A DNA stretch of 64,000 nucleotides, taken from positions 4,030,001-4,094,000 of the forward strand of contig NC_060024.1 of NCBI RefSeq assembly GCF_021134715.1, in the 5' to 3' direction. Position numbers and translations under genes: made by a program. Under the pieces are notes generated by a model. That model saw only the letters and a list, made by a program, of their open reading frames with translations, searched no databases and was not told where the DNA came from. The DNA is from Daphnia pulex. Its lineage: Eukaryota; Arthropoda; Branchiopoda; Diplostraca; Daphniidae. Positions 21,049 through 30,976 of this stretch are shown one piece after another (position 1 is the stretch's first letter; each line of letters opens with the position of its first letter).

Positions 21049-22607
21049 CTACAAATTTTTTTTTTTTTGGGTGTTGCATTTCTTTCCATAATTGTTGTAA
21101 AAAGTTGTGAGACCCTTGTTGATTAATTGTTCCAGTTGTTGCCGGGTAGCTCCTGGAATCTTTTTCCAAAGATCAACAAGGTAATCTAAATATTTAAAAA
21201 TGTATTATGGTTGTGTTATTGTTTTTTTAAATTATATATTATTACTTGTTATCAGCTGTAGGTGGTGTTCTTCCATAGGTTTCCTTTTCAGTACTCCCTT
21301 TTTTCCTCCTTGACCTGACCTTTTGTGACCTATTTTAGAATTATTTATGTTATCAGATTAAAGTTTTATTTATTTAAATTGTTACCTTTCAAATATTTTT
21401 TGGTGAAAGAACCCAGCATCAAGATGTTGATGGATTTATTGATGTTGAACTTTACTTTTGATATTGATTTTAAAGTCAAATTTGGAGTTTTTAGCGTATC
21501 AGCTGCCTTGGTTTCTAACACAGATGTAGTCTCTATTGGCAACCGTAATGGCGTTTTCGATGGATATTTCTATAAAAAATTGACAATTAAAAGATAGCTA
21601 TATTATATTTTACTTTATATTTTACTTACATCTGACTCTTTGACTTCATTATCATCTTCATCGCTATCATCTTCATCGCTATCATCTTTTTCGTCATCAT
21701 CATCACCAGAATCTTCACTATTTTCTTCATCACTTCCACTTCCATCTCGTCCTGTCAATTCTTTGCTTAAGTCAGAGAGTTTTGTAGTTGTACTACTTGA
21801 ATCCTAAAAATTTCAATGCATTTATTATTTAACTGTTTAATTAGCTTTATTTTACTATAAACCTGTACATCATTGACATTCGACTCTTCAGTGCAATCCA
21901 TTTTCTCAGTAGAAGTCTGTAAATAATGTGATTATGTGTTGTTTTCATTTAAATCTAGTCAATGTATCAAAATTTTATCGTTATTTATACCAGTGGCACA
22001 GGAATATATTCGAATGGGGGAGACGGAGTTGAGCATCTACTTGATGTTAAAAAAGATAATGCATTTTCATTGAGGCATTTATCTTGAATGGCAATTGTTG
22101 CAGTTTGTTCTTCGATAGTTTTCTAGACATTAAATTTGTTGTATATATTATTTCACATGTATTGTTTATGTCTCAATATTTGTTTACCTTGTTGTTGTTA
22201 TTTGTAATTTTCATTTCATCCAGTTCTAAATATATGAAATATATAAGTTAAGTTTGCAATGCTAAAATTTTACTCGATCTCACCTTTTTGTAAAGTCTTG
22301 ATAGTGCAATCCATAGCTTCTATTGTTTCCTATATTTGTAATTGTACATAGATTTTAATGTTATTTGTTATATTTTTTAGAAACTTTATACCTGTTTTTG
22401 TTTAGATTCATTTTCAAGTGTTGTTATCTGACTTTTCAAATCCTGTTAGCGAGTAAAAATTTTTTAATTTTAAGTTTTAGGTATGAGAAAGAAAATTTTA
22501 GAACTTACAATAGTTTCGTTGTTGACCTTTCTTTTGAAAGCTAAAAAGCCATCAATCAATTGAGCTTTGGTTTTTTGCTTTAATTGAGACTCTTTTAACT
22601 CGTCCAT
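21049..22607 (-). CDS. Element-encoded 332-aa acidic/basic coiled-coil protein, 10 exons
   Basis: Minus-strand exons: 22607-22509, 22442-22392, 22329-22284, 22225-22188, 22122-21991, 21916-21863, 21803-21630, 21569-21386, 21329-21246 and 21185-21049. They add to 333 codons with TAG, and nine introns of 56-74 bp all have GT-AG. Start chosen at MDELKESQLKQ; an upstream in-frame Met 17 codons earlier is possible. Residues 1-80 are predicted helical/coiled coil and 80-120 Ser/Pro-rich (SRCSTPSPPFEYIPVP). About 160-198 is a Ser/Asp/Glu run (SGDDDDEKDDSDEDDSDEDD). The C-terminal 130 residues are basic (KRSGQGGKKGVLKRK) and end in a small helix region (DLWKKIPGATRQQLEQL). No named domain. The acidic and basic blocks suggest DNA- or chromatin-associated function; this is inference. 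Confidence 0.75.
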
Positions 22608-22949
22608 TTTTGTTATTTTGCATACAAAATTTGAATGGATGACAAGCAATGTTGTCAATTCAGAATGGATAATTTATAGCTTCATGTTTATTTCTAAAAG
22701 TTCATGAAGAAAATTTATTTAGAATTTATTTTTATATTAGTTTCAGCAGTTTATTGCATTTAATTGAAGAATAACATTTTACAAATATTAAAATATGTAG
22801 GTTATAAAATTTGGCATGCAACATTGTGAAAAAAAAAAACAAGCAGACGAACTTAGAAATCATGTCGATTCATTAAAGGGACTAGAGTTGGGCTGTCAAG
22901 TTCTTTTATTTTTATTGCGGCAAATGGATTACCTTTTAAAGTAAAGTAA

Positions 22950-23222
22950 GTGGTCTATTTACTTTACTTATCTAATTCACTTTACTTTACTCAATCTATT
23001 TAAGTAACTAAGAGGGAATGAGAACAAGCGTACTGTCAAAATATAGTTGTTGATGGTTAGTATAGTAAAGTATAATAAAGTATGGTTTTATGCTTTATTA
23101 TACTTTACTATACCCACCCAAAACCCCTATATTTCCTCGCTACGCTCGGGCTCATTCCCGCTTAGTTACTTAACTAGATTAAGTAAAGTAAAGTGAATTA
23201 GATAAGTAAAGTAAAGTAAGAA
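22950..23222. repeat. Foldback at the right end of the Merlin-like element
   Basis: 22961-23036 is the inverted partner of 23137-23216. The shared core is TTACTTATCTAATTC, then ACTTTACTTTACT, then TTAAGTAACTAAG and GGGAATGAG. The inner arm also begins with a shortened GTCTATTT motif like the terminal repeat. The spacer holds CCTCGCTACGCTCGGG and more TAAAG units. The element therefore has a second, degenerate copy of its own end in inverse orientation. Confidence 0.75.
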
Positions 23223-23249
23223 GTTGGTCGGGTAAAATAGACTTTTACC
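23214..23249 (-). repeat. Right terminal inverted repeat of the Merlin-like element
   Basis: Reverse complement starts GGTAAAAGTCTATTTTA. It is part of a larger foldback with an internal, shortened copy near 22950-23036. Confidence 0.9.
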
Positions 23250-23257
23250 GATATTTT
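23250..23257 (+). repeat. Right target-site duplication GATATTTT
   Basis: Perfect partner of 17424-17431, directly abutting the right inverted repeat that ends at 23249. Confidence 0.92.
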
Positions 23258-23663
23258 TTCTATGAAGTCATAAGTAAGGTGGTCATCTATTGAAATATGA
23301 AACATAAGTATTTTTTTTTTTAACTTTTTAGTACCAAAAATCGTAGTTTTTGGCACTTTTTGGCAGTTTTTCGCCTACGGAGACCCCAAGACTAATTTTT
23401 TTTAAAAGAATAATACTACGACGTTTTTCTTATAAAAAACACAACCCGATCAAAAAAAAATTCAAAAAATAAAAAAAAAAGCCTGAATATGGGACACCCT
23501 AAGTTCGCATGTGTATTTTTTATTTTTTTTAACGTTTCATTTGGAATAGCTTCACTTGAGCCCAGCGCAGCAAATGTTTTTTTATAGGTCTTGTTCTTTT
23601 TCAGAAGTTTAAGGGGATCATTTTTCCCTTCCCAGCAAAGGAAGGTATCGAAATCTGATCACA

Positions 23664-24000
23664 TCCTGTGTAGGCATGAAATCCAGCGAAATAATTACAC
23701 AACTCCGCGCCAAGCTCATTTTATAGAGCCGTAACATTGGTAAACTCGTGTGTTTTCTTTCTGGCTAATCCAGTATTAAAGTAGAATATATTGTTCTTGT
23801 TAATTTTAGAAATGTGTGAAAGACTAATGACAAGAACATCCGTATCAGCTGATCTGATTACGACTGTTGCGAGACAAGTTTTCGAAGAATCGTGAGCAAT
23901 AATCAGTTTTTAGGATTAAAATAAGATATTTACTTATTACCAGAACAAATCAAAATAAGAAAATGACTTACTCTTGTATAAACTTCTTAATGTGAACTTT
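23664..24000 (+). repeat. Duplicated segment shared with 38096-38435
   Basis: About 335 bp are close to identical with 38096-38435. The shared part includes a probable terminal exon at 23810-23895 after a TTAATTTTAG acceptor, encoding MCERLMTRTSVSADLITTVA and ending VFEES plus stop. A convergent minus-strand frame (24178-23987) shares its last codons. Spacer 23258-23663 is AT-rich and without features. Confidence 0.65.
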
Positions 24001-24440
24001 TCATATCAATGTCCTCCAATCGGACGATTACTACTTCTGCCTGTCTAAAAGAAAAGCACGATACACCTTCGGTGAGTAACAGAACTTTTTTTCCAAGGAT
24101 ACAAGAAAGAGATGGATCACTGTATCCATTTGAAAGAAGCTTCACGATTTCTTTTTTGAAGCTATCCCTAATACTCAATGCTTGGAGAAATTGGTCGGTG
24201 GCTTTTGCTTCAATGACGGATTGTAATAGCTGGTGTGTATTTCGTATTCTTCACGTCAATCACGCTCAATATCTTTAATTGATGTTGACATGATGTTGTA
24301 AAATATATTTGACCCGCGGTCTGTATTTCATACACCATGCAACGTACAATTAATTATTTTATTGTCTGGTAAATAAATGTAGACAAAAGACATTATAGTT
24401 ATACACTAGCAGACATTCCGAAAGGTATTTATACACGCGA

Positions 24441-24931
24441 ATGAGTTGCAGAAGTCATACTGCTTGGATCGTCGAATCTTTTCGTGAAATATGTTTGGCT
24501 GATCCCAATATCGCCATTCCAGTCATAACATCAATCAAACGCCACCTTTGGTATTTAACTAAAGAAATATTAGTTTTTTCGTTATTCTATGAAGAATTGG
24601 GATCATTTACACGATCTGTTATGTCGAAAAAACTGTTTTCAACCACGCGACCGGACGTTTTTAATGTTGGAAAGCCAAAATTTTAAACTATTGACGATAA
24701 AAATCATCCTTTTTATCATTTTAATAGGGCCAAGACCTTGGCATATTTTTTGTTTTCTTGCTCTCACTGTCTCACTCACAGTTGGGACTTCAACTTCAAC
24801 CGAAATATTGGGAGCTAATGTTTGATTACCGTTTTGCAAGAAATTGCTGTGTTAAATCGCAAGTTGTTAATGACTGCGCAGAACGCGCTATAAAATTAGT
24901 TGAAGATTTTAAGTCTAAAAAAGAGTCTTAG
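24441..24931 (+). pseudogene. Degenerate uncharacterised ORF, repeat-associated
   Basis: A frame at 24441-24686 reads HTAWIVESFREICLADPNI and continues ...YEELGSFTRSVMSKKLFSTT. A different frame around 24835-24931 reads FDYRFARNC, then VVNDCAERAIKLVEDF. Together they look like one protein broken by a frameshift. The last motif occurs in repeated ORFs of arthropods and cnidarians as far as I recall, but I cannot name the element. Confidence 0.4.
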
Positions 24932-24967
24932 TTTTTTAATTTTTTTGTAATTTTTTGGCAATCGATT

Positions 24968-26090
24968 TTGAACGATATGTGGATCATTCAGAGTGTAAGT
25001 GAGGGTGTTCAAATTGATAATCGTGCCCGTCCCCCATTTCAAGCACATTCTCGGGGTAATGTGCAGATGGGCAAGGATCAGTTAGATATCCATGATCAGG
25101 AAGTGAAATCTCTATTGGAAAAGGGGGCAATTGAACCGATCGAACCAGGAGGGGGTTTTAATAGTGGTTTATTTGTAATTTAGAAACGTACGGGAGGTTT
25201 CAGGCCAGTCGTAGATTTAAAAGCACTCAACGAATTTGTTTGCCCGTTAAACTTAAAAAGGAAGGTATTCCCCTCCTTAAAGAGCTGATCCACCCAGTTG
25301 ATTTATTTACCAAAATTGATCTTAAGGATGCGTATCTCACCCTCGCCCTACGCAAGGAGGATCGGAAGTTTGTACAGATAAAATGGGGTAGGTTTTCTAT
25401 CAGTATAGGACCCGGCCTTCAGTTTGTTAACACCCTGGATTTTTACTAAAATTTTTAAGCCAGTCATAAGTTATGACTGGCTTAAAAAGTTATGACTCAT
25501 AACTTGCCTAAGGAAACAAGGGGTCCGTCTCATAATTTACCTCGACGACATTCTTTTGCTTAGCAACTGCGAGAAAGGGGCGAAGAAAAGACTTTTTATT
25601 AGCTAGAGAAATATTAGAAATCTGCGGTTTTTTATATACGTTGAAAAATCTATCCAAAAACCAACGCTGATTATTTAATACCTGGGTTTAATCGTAAACT
25701 CCCTGTTCACTCGGCTCCTTATTTACTCGGATTCATTCTCCATCAACAGGACGAAATGATAGCTAATGCCACACAGGCAGAATCCCGTTTCTTTTCTGAA
25801 GCTTAATCCCGTAATGATCAAATTGGAGTGATTGGCGGCCGCATGGGCCATGCGAAAATCATCCCCAAATAACCATTTATTTCTGGAAGGCCTTCCGTAT
25901 TATTATGATTAAAATCATCTGGCCAAGCTGGAAAACCTTAGGATCTTATGTCTTGGCCTGTCGAAACAGCACTACTGGTTCGTAGCTTCGTGTGTATCTG
26001 GCAAAAACAATATCACGGCTTTAAGGGGTCAGTCTCGCTCTTTCTTCGCTACCGAGAGGCCACACATTTCGTCACTCCGTTTCACATTTA
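24968..26090 (+). mobile_element. Degenerate DIRS-like reverse transcriptase
   Basis: In successive frames: LDIHDQEVKSLLEKGAIEPI, then KRTGGFRPVVDLKALNEFV, then DLFTKIDLKDAYLTLALRKE. After a small insertion come RKQGVRLIIYLDDILLLSN and YLGL-like residues. The RPVVDLKALN, LKDAYLTLALR and YLDDILL motifs match the RT of DIRS/Ngaro-type tyrosine-recombinase retrotransposons better than Gypsy. Multiple stops and frameshifts (e.g. at 25181 and 25449) make it dead. I see no tyrosine recombinase or RNase H region and no terminal repeats, so the element is partial. Confidence 0.7.
25456..25484. repeat. Perfect 29-bp palindrome inside the RT
   Basis: TAAGCCAGTCATAA, one G, then its exact reverse complement. 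It interrupts the RT between FTKIFKPVIS and RKQGVRLI. It is followed by a partial third copy (AGTTATGACTCATAACTT). Confidence 0.85.
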
Positions 26091-26099
26091 TTAAGATTT

Positions 26100-26375
26100 A
26101 ACTTTGTTTCTTCTGTCGTTGTCCTCTCTGAGTTGCCGGACCGTCCATCCTAATAATGTCACCCGGCCGGTCTTCCCTGCTTGAGCTGCCAGACCATCTA
26201 TTCTTTTCGAGAGATTTTAAAGGTTCCGTCATCTTTAGTTTCCGACCCTTCGTACATCCGTCCCCTCCAACTCCGCAAAGTGGAAAAAGGGTTTGACATC
26301 GCAAATTTTTCTCCGTAAGTAATTTTTTCTGCTCATCTCGGGTTTTTTACCCTCAAAATAGTAGTCAGCTCTCGC
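26100..26375. other. Spacer after the DIRS-like remnant
   Basis: A 68-codon minus-strand frame (26304-26098) is open but unrecognised, with Arg/Gly/Asp-rich content. No other feature is seen. Confidence 0.25.
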
Positions 26376-28377
26376 CCGTCTCTCGGTTACATATAATTAA
26401 GACTTAACAGTCATTATCTTTAAGTATTAATTATTGCTCCTTGTTTCCAGTTCAATTTTCTTCAAGTTTGTTTTTCAAAGCTCCAGTTTTATTTTGTCTT
26501 TAATTTGTTTTTGTTTTTATTCAACAATTGGTTGCTCCTGATCCTACTTTTCCTTTCTTTTTTTTGGTTGTATCAAATTTCATCTGATTCTAAATTCTCT
26601 CTGATTCGAATGTGTTGAACTGATTCCAGGGTACAATATTAGGTTAATCACTATTAGGGATGTGGTTACGAGGGATACCTGCATTTTACCTATGTATAGT
26701 TGCTGGGCTAACCGGCCCTTTTTCATTTGAACCGTACCACAGACAACGTAAAATCAAAGGAAATAGTTGAATACCGAGGAGAGAAAAAGATAATGTTTTT
26801 TTTTTAATTTGAAGTATTAAAATCTTATATGTTATAGATGATAATTTTGCATTGTTCAACTTGAATTTTTACTGTGGGCATTGATCGCCAAATTCATTGA
26901 ACATTTGGTGTTGTTAGTTTCGTGCAGAGTATAAGTAATTTTTGAAAACCGAATTTAAAATTGTGTTTGGTTTTTGGTATGTTTTCTCACGGAGGAATCA
27001 GATGTAAACGTTACGTCACAAAATTTACAGAAAATTTCTATGGTAGTTTTTTGGAGTACTAAATTTAATTACACACTTTGACTTGCTGATTGGTTAACAC
27101 TATCAGGCGGATGTTCTTATCACGTCCGTTTTTGTAAGTCTCATATCTCATATATTTTTTTTAAAAAAATTCTGCTGTACCACCATTAAATAAGACCAAT
27201 TTGGTTTTTTTGTATTTTTACATGTTTTAGCTTCAAATTCTCTAATTAAAAATAATGCGATCGAAAAGATTGAATTTTAAAATAAGCAAAACCAAACATT
27301 TTTGTTTACCCGGGGATTGGTTTTCTAGTAATTTTGTCGTCTAGCTGCGCTTCTGTTTAAGGACATATATCGGTATCTTTTTGTTTGCTTTTTTAGACAT
27401 GGGTGGAATGCCTTATTTCTTCTGTTTCACAAATGAAAGTAAAAGAAGTTTTGTACTTTAAAATGATGTAATAAAGGCGCTTGAAATGTCAGATGCAGAG
27501 ACATTAAATTGTGTTCCTCCAATTCCTCAAATGGAGCAATGGACTGGACATACTTATTTGTTTATTCTGGCTAGACTTAGTTGAGTTTGATTTAACAGAG
27601 ATATTTACGTGATCAAAACCGAAAAATTCATTGCAAGCATTTAAGGATACATTCATCAAATTTATCGCTTTTAACAAACTACAATTTTTTTATTTCGTTG
27701 ATATTGATCAATTGTTTTTGGCTCTTTTTAAGTCCATCCTTGATTCTTTCATGTTGGGTAACGGCAGTTTCTCCAGCTGCAAACTCTTTCAGCAATATGG
27801 TACACTATGCAAGAGAATGTGAAGAAGGATAGCACATAAAATATTATGCTGCACTTCCATCAATTGCTCCTACAGTTTTTCGCACTTTCTGAACTAATTT
27901 TGTAATAGCTATGAATTGCCTTGCTGCCACATTTTCCCCAGCTGCCCCATCGTTGCAGACTGGCTTAAATTATCTATTTCATATTATTTAACCCCTTTTT
28001 TCTCTCACCATCTATACCTGACGTGTTGTCCGACGCGCCCCCCCCCCCCAAAAAAAACGCAATTGATTAAGATTAGGCCTAGCTTGGGTAAAAGTGAGTA
28101 TAGCTTTTCTGCACTTTTTATGACTGATTGTCATTCTTTCACGTATATCGTACATTTAAAAATCAAAGACTAGGTCGTTTTGAATCGAAGCCAATTTATT
28201 TAATAATCCTGTCTCAAAGGCCTTTGTTTTTCTTTGCTCCTGTTTTACAGAAAGTTGGAAGATTTTAGTGAGGCGGCCGAAGAGGCCAACAATTTCAAGA
28301 TATCAGCGAAAATTCAAGCTGAAAAGAAGGAGAAAGAAAAGAAAGGAGCAGGTTACAAACACAAATTTTCTGATTTT
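26376..28377 (+). repeat. 2.0-kb interspersed repeat, copy A
   Basis: Highly similar over its whole length to 44627-46628. Both start CCGTCTCTCGGTTACATATA and end AAATTTTCTGATTTT. An exon-like block near 28253-28352 follows a TTTTACAG acceptor and encodes KLEDFSEAAEEANNFKIS. That block contains GGCGGCCGAAGAGGCC and ends at a GT donor; it is conserved in copy B. A 63-codon frame at 27631-27822 is also conserved but unrecognised. No transposase, RT or terminal repeat was found, so the class is unknown. It could be a non-autonomous element or a duplicated gene end. Confidence 0.75.
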
Positions 28378-28392
28378 CACTAATCACGATTA

Positions 28393-28664
28393 GTTCACGA
28401 CTTGGGGAATAGCAGGAAATGAGATCAGCAAGATAGGGAGGGGCTGAGCCATTAAGGCAGCGAAAAGTGAGACAGGCAACTTTGAGTTTAGCACGGTCAG
28501 CGATTTTAAGCCAGCGAAGAGATTGGCTGTGGTTAGACACATGTTCGCGTTTTCGAAGATTAAAAATCAATGATGCCACCAAGGTTACAAGCCGTTGTGG
28601 ACGGCTGGACTAGCGACAATCCAATCTGGAGAGGGGTTGAATCGATGTGACGAGTTGTGGAGCC
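28393..28664 (-). mobile_element. Second, internally deleted copy of the non-LTR tail
   Basis: Matches 9510-10008 of the tail at 9240-10165. It retains KREHVSNHSQSLRWLKIADR and FRCLNGSAPPYLADL but lacks the segment corresponding to about 9690-9908, joined at 28569/28570. Both its ends are cut, and it fuses directly to the repeat array copy. Confidence 0.75.
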
Positions 28665-29094
28665 ATTTTCTTCAGCCAATTACAGTTTGCAGGGTTCCCC
28701 AGTTTAAAGCAAGATTTCCTTTGGTGACTGGCACTTGATCGAGCTTTCCCTCAAAAGCAGTGCAAAATTCTGGTGATATATCTATTTTCTTTTTCTCTCT
28801 AACTGTTTGTTGATTGTTTTGAAAACCTGTTGCAGGTTTCGGTGTTAATTTCAGCATTGCCAATTGTGGTTTGCAGCAAGCTTTCCCTCAAAAGCAGTTC
28901 AAGATTATGTTGCATTTTCTTCAGCCAATTATAGTTTGCAGCAAGCTCTGTTTTGGTGACAGGAAGTTGATCGAGCTTTCCCTCAACAGAAGTGCTACAT
29001 CTGGTATTATATTTTTTTCTTGCTTTCTCTAACTGTTTATTGATTGTTTTTTGTAAACCTTGCATATTTCCAACACAAAATCTAGATGGAGGGG
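28665..29094. repeat. Second copy of the array upstream of the kinase fragment
   Basis: Corresponds to 10492-10910, with the same CTCTAACTGTTTATTGATTG units. It shows the same minus-strand peptide (VEGKLDQLPVTKTELAANY). Shared junctions with the first copy show that the mosaic was duplicated as a block. Confidence 0.7.
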
Positions 29095-29490
29095 AAAACA
29101 ATTGGGACAAGGAGTTTTACCTCCAAGACAGCGAATGCCCCATCATTACAGCCAATAATTGCAGATAAACTACTTTTAGAGTCAGACTTTTCGGTATAAA
29201 ATGATGTTCCCATCGGTGTGGGAGGGTGTTCCTCTGGTTACGTGGGCACATTTCAAGGACGTTTAGTCGCTGTAAAAAGGAATAGCATTGCCAATCCTGA
29301 ACTCTCACCTGCTAGGGAAATTTTGCTGAAAGAAGCTGAGATAATCTTATGCCTTGACCACCAAGATAATTGACGAAGAATCGCCTTGCCATAGTCAATC
29401 AGGATCGGAACCGAAAGGATCTAAAGCATCAGGAAAGAAAAGGAAGTTACCACCAAAGACACCAAGTCAAGGAATTTTTTTAAAATTCAT
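29095..29490 (+). pseudogene. Second copy of the kinase N-lobe fragment
   Basis: Copy of 10910-11320. It has independent lesions: a TAA in FSV-stop-NDVPIGVG (near 29197), a Tyr-loop change (CSSGYVG for CSSVYVG) and VAVKRNSI for VAVKGYSI. The shared truncation after LDHQDN is retained. Neither copy can encode a working kinase domain. Confidence 0.65.
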
Positions 29491-29526
29491 ATCTATGCAA
29501 CAGTTAGTTATTTTTTTATATTATAG

Positions 29527-29742
29527 ATGCTGATACAGAAAGTGATGCCAACGTGGAAAAAAACCGTTTACATTGACACATACGGGCATCGTGGCAAAAA
29601 ATATGGTTGGTGTCAAGCAACCATCATAAAAAAGACAGAAGAAAGATACACAGCAAGATATGTATCGGACAAAAAAACAACTTTTATTCCAAATATCAAC
29701 GACGAAAAAATCGTCCGTTTTTTCCCATGCGAAGAAAAATAA
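29527..29742 (+). pseudogene. Second copy of the beta-barrel-like terminal exon
   Basis: This copy keeps the frame to the end: MLIQKVMPTWKKTVYIDTYG, WCQATIIKKTEERYTARY, then TTFIPNINDEKIVRFFPCEE plus TAA. It shows what the frameshifted copy at 11349 encoded. The exon is intact but follows a broken kinase part. Similarity to Tudor/agenet folds is inference. Confidence 0.5.
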
Positions 29743-30916
29743 GCTTTTTTTTACTGATGACGATGAAGGCTGAGACTTGACGAGAAACAAAGATCCTTCG
29801 CTCTGATGGAGGAGGTGAATATTGCAGCAAGGATTTTGAGAATTGTCTGGCCAAAGCTGGAATCACTCATCAAGGCACTCCGTCTTATACCCCTCAACTG
29901 AACGGAGTTGCCAAAAGAACAAATAGGACGGTGATCGAGTCAGCACAGAGCCAGTCTTCACGGGAAGAAATTTCCCCTGGAACTCTGGGGATTGGCAGTC
30001 CTATGTGCAGCTTATGTTCAGAACAGGGTGATTTCTAGTATTGGGAAAGTAACACCTTTTGAACTCTGGCATGGAAAGGAACCAGACGTGTCACACTTGA
30101 GGACATTTGGTTCACCAGCTTTTACGCTTATACCGGATGAAAAAAGAAGGAAACTTGACCCGAAGGCTACGGAAGGAATCATGGTGCGATATGGCGATTC
30201 ATCCAGAGTGTACAAATTATGGGATCCGGTGACCAGAAAAATCATCACCAGCAGAGATGTTGTATTTGAAGAAAACCTCACCCATGAAAACTCTTCTGAG
30301 CTACAAGAGCTGGACTACTACTCACTTCTTCCATTGTCACCTGACGAACAGATGCCTGAGCCTCTGCTGGATGAACAGATTCCTACGGATGAACATGGGG
30401 GCCGATGATGGAGCTTCCCAACCAAATGATCCCGTCAGAGATGGACTAGGGGAGGCTGAATGAAACGAAACGATTGGAGAAACGGAGGATGAATTTTTCC
30501 ATGGTTTTGAGCCAGTTGCTGATCCAGTAGGTCACCTCCGCCGGTCCCTGAGAACTGCAAGGCTATCAGAAAAATACCTCGTTTACCGTGGATATCAAGC
30601 TACAGCACCTGGACATTGAACATCGACTGATCAGCCCGAAAAGAAAATTTATGGCAAACTAAACGTCACTCTGATTGCTGCCCTCTCATCACCGCAAGGA
30701 CCTCTTGGAAGACTGCCGTCAAAGACGAACTTAACTGGCTTCATAAGAATGAGACGTGGTAACTCGTCCCACTGCCACCAGGACGCACACCTATCAAAAG
30801 CAAGTGGATTTTTGAGCTCAAGCCCAGCTATGATGGAGTTGCTGAGCGCTACAAGGCCCGGCTTGTGGCCCTTGGCTGCTCTCAGCAGGCTGGACTGGAC
30901 TATAATGAAACATTCG

Positions 30917-30976
30917 GTTTGTTATTCGCTATTTAATTTTAATTTGTAATTTGTTTCATATTCGTTTGTTATTCAG
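30917..30976 (+). other. 60-bp intron-like insertion in Copia pol
   Basis: The RT reads YNETF up to 30916 and resumes LAPVVR after 30976. The intervening 60 bp begin GT and end AG, contain stops, and are bordered by the direct repeat TTTGTTATTC (30918-30927 and 30965-30974). Removing them restores the normal motif. Confidence 0.7.

Larger units (their letters stand above)
17432..23249 (+). mobile_element. Complete multi-gene Merlin-like (IS1595-type) DNA transposon
   Basis: The element is 5818 bp. Its termini are inverted repeats of about 36 bp (17432-17467 and 23214-23249) with three mismatches; both read GGTWAAAGTCTATTTTA inward. It is flanked by a perfect 8-bp direct duplication, GATATTTT, at 17424-17431 and 23250-23257. 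It carries one transposase gene on the plus strand and two intron-rich genes on the minus strand, all open across every predicted junction. An 8-bp duplication and an ISXO2/IS1595-like DDE enzyme are hallmarks of the IS1016/Merlin superfamily. Typical described Merlin elements carry just a transposase, so the two extra genes are unusual. Intact frames and matching target duplications suggest recent activity. Left interior (17470-18390) is non-coding with two tRNA-like sequences, pentamer runs and a short TTAGG-type run at 18263-18290. Confidence 0.92.

Noticed and set aside
17432..23249. Polinton/Maverick-type large transposon or viral insertion
   Set aside because: No polymerase B, retroviral-type integrase, ATPase or capsid genes; 8-bp duplication and an IS1595-like transposase instead.
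24968..26090. Gypsy-type LTR retrotransposon
   Set aside because: RT motifs (RPVVDLKALN, LKDAYLTLALR) fit DIRS/Ngaro better, and no LTR or integrase is seen.
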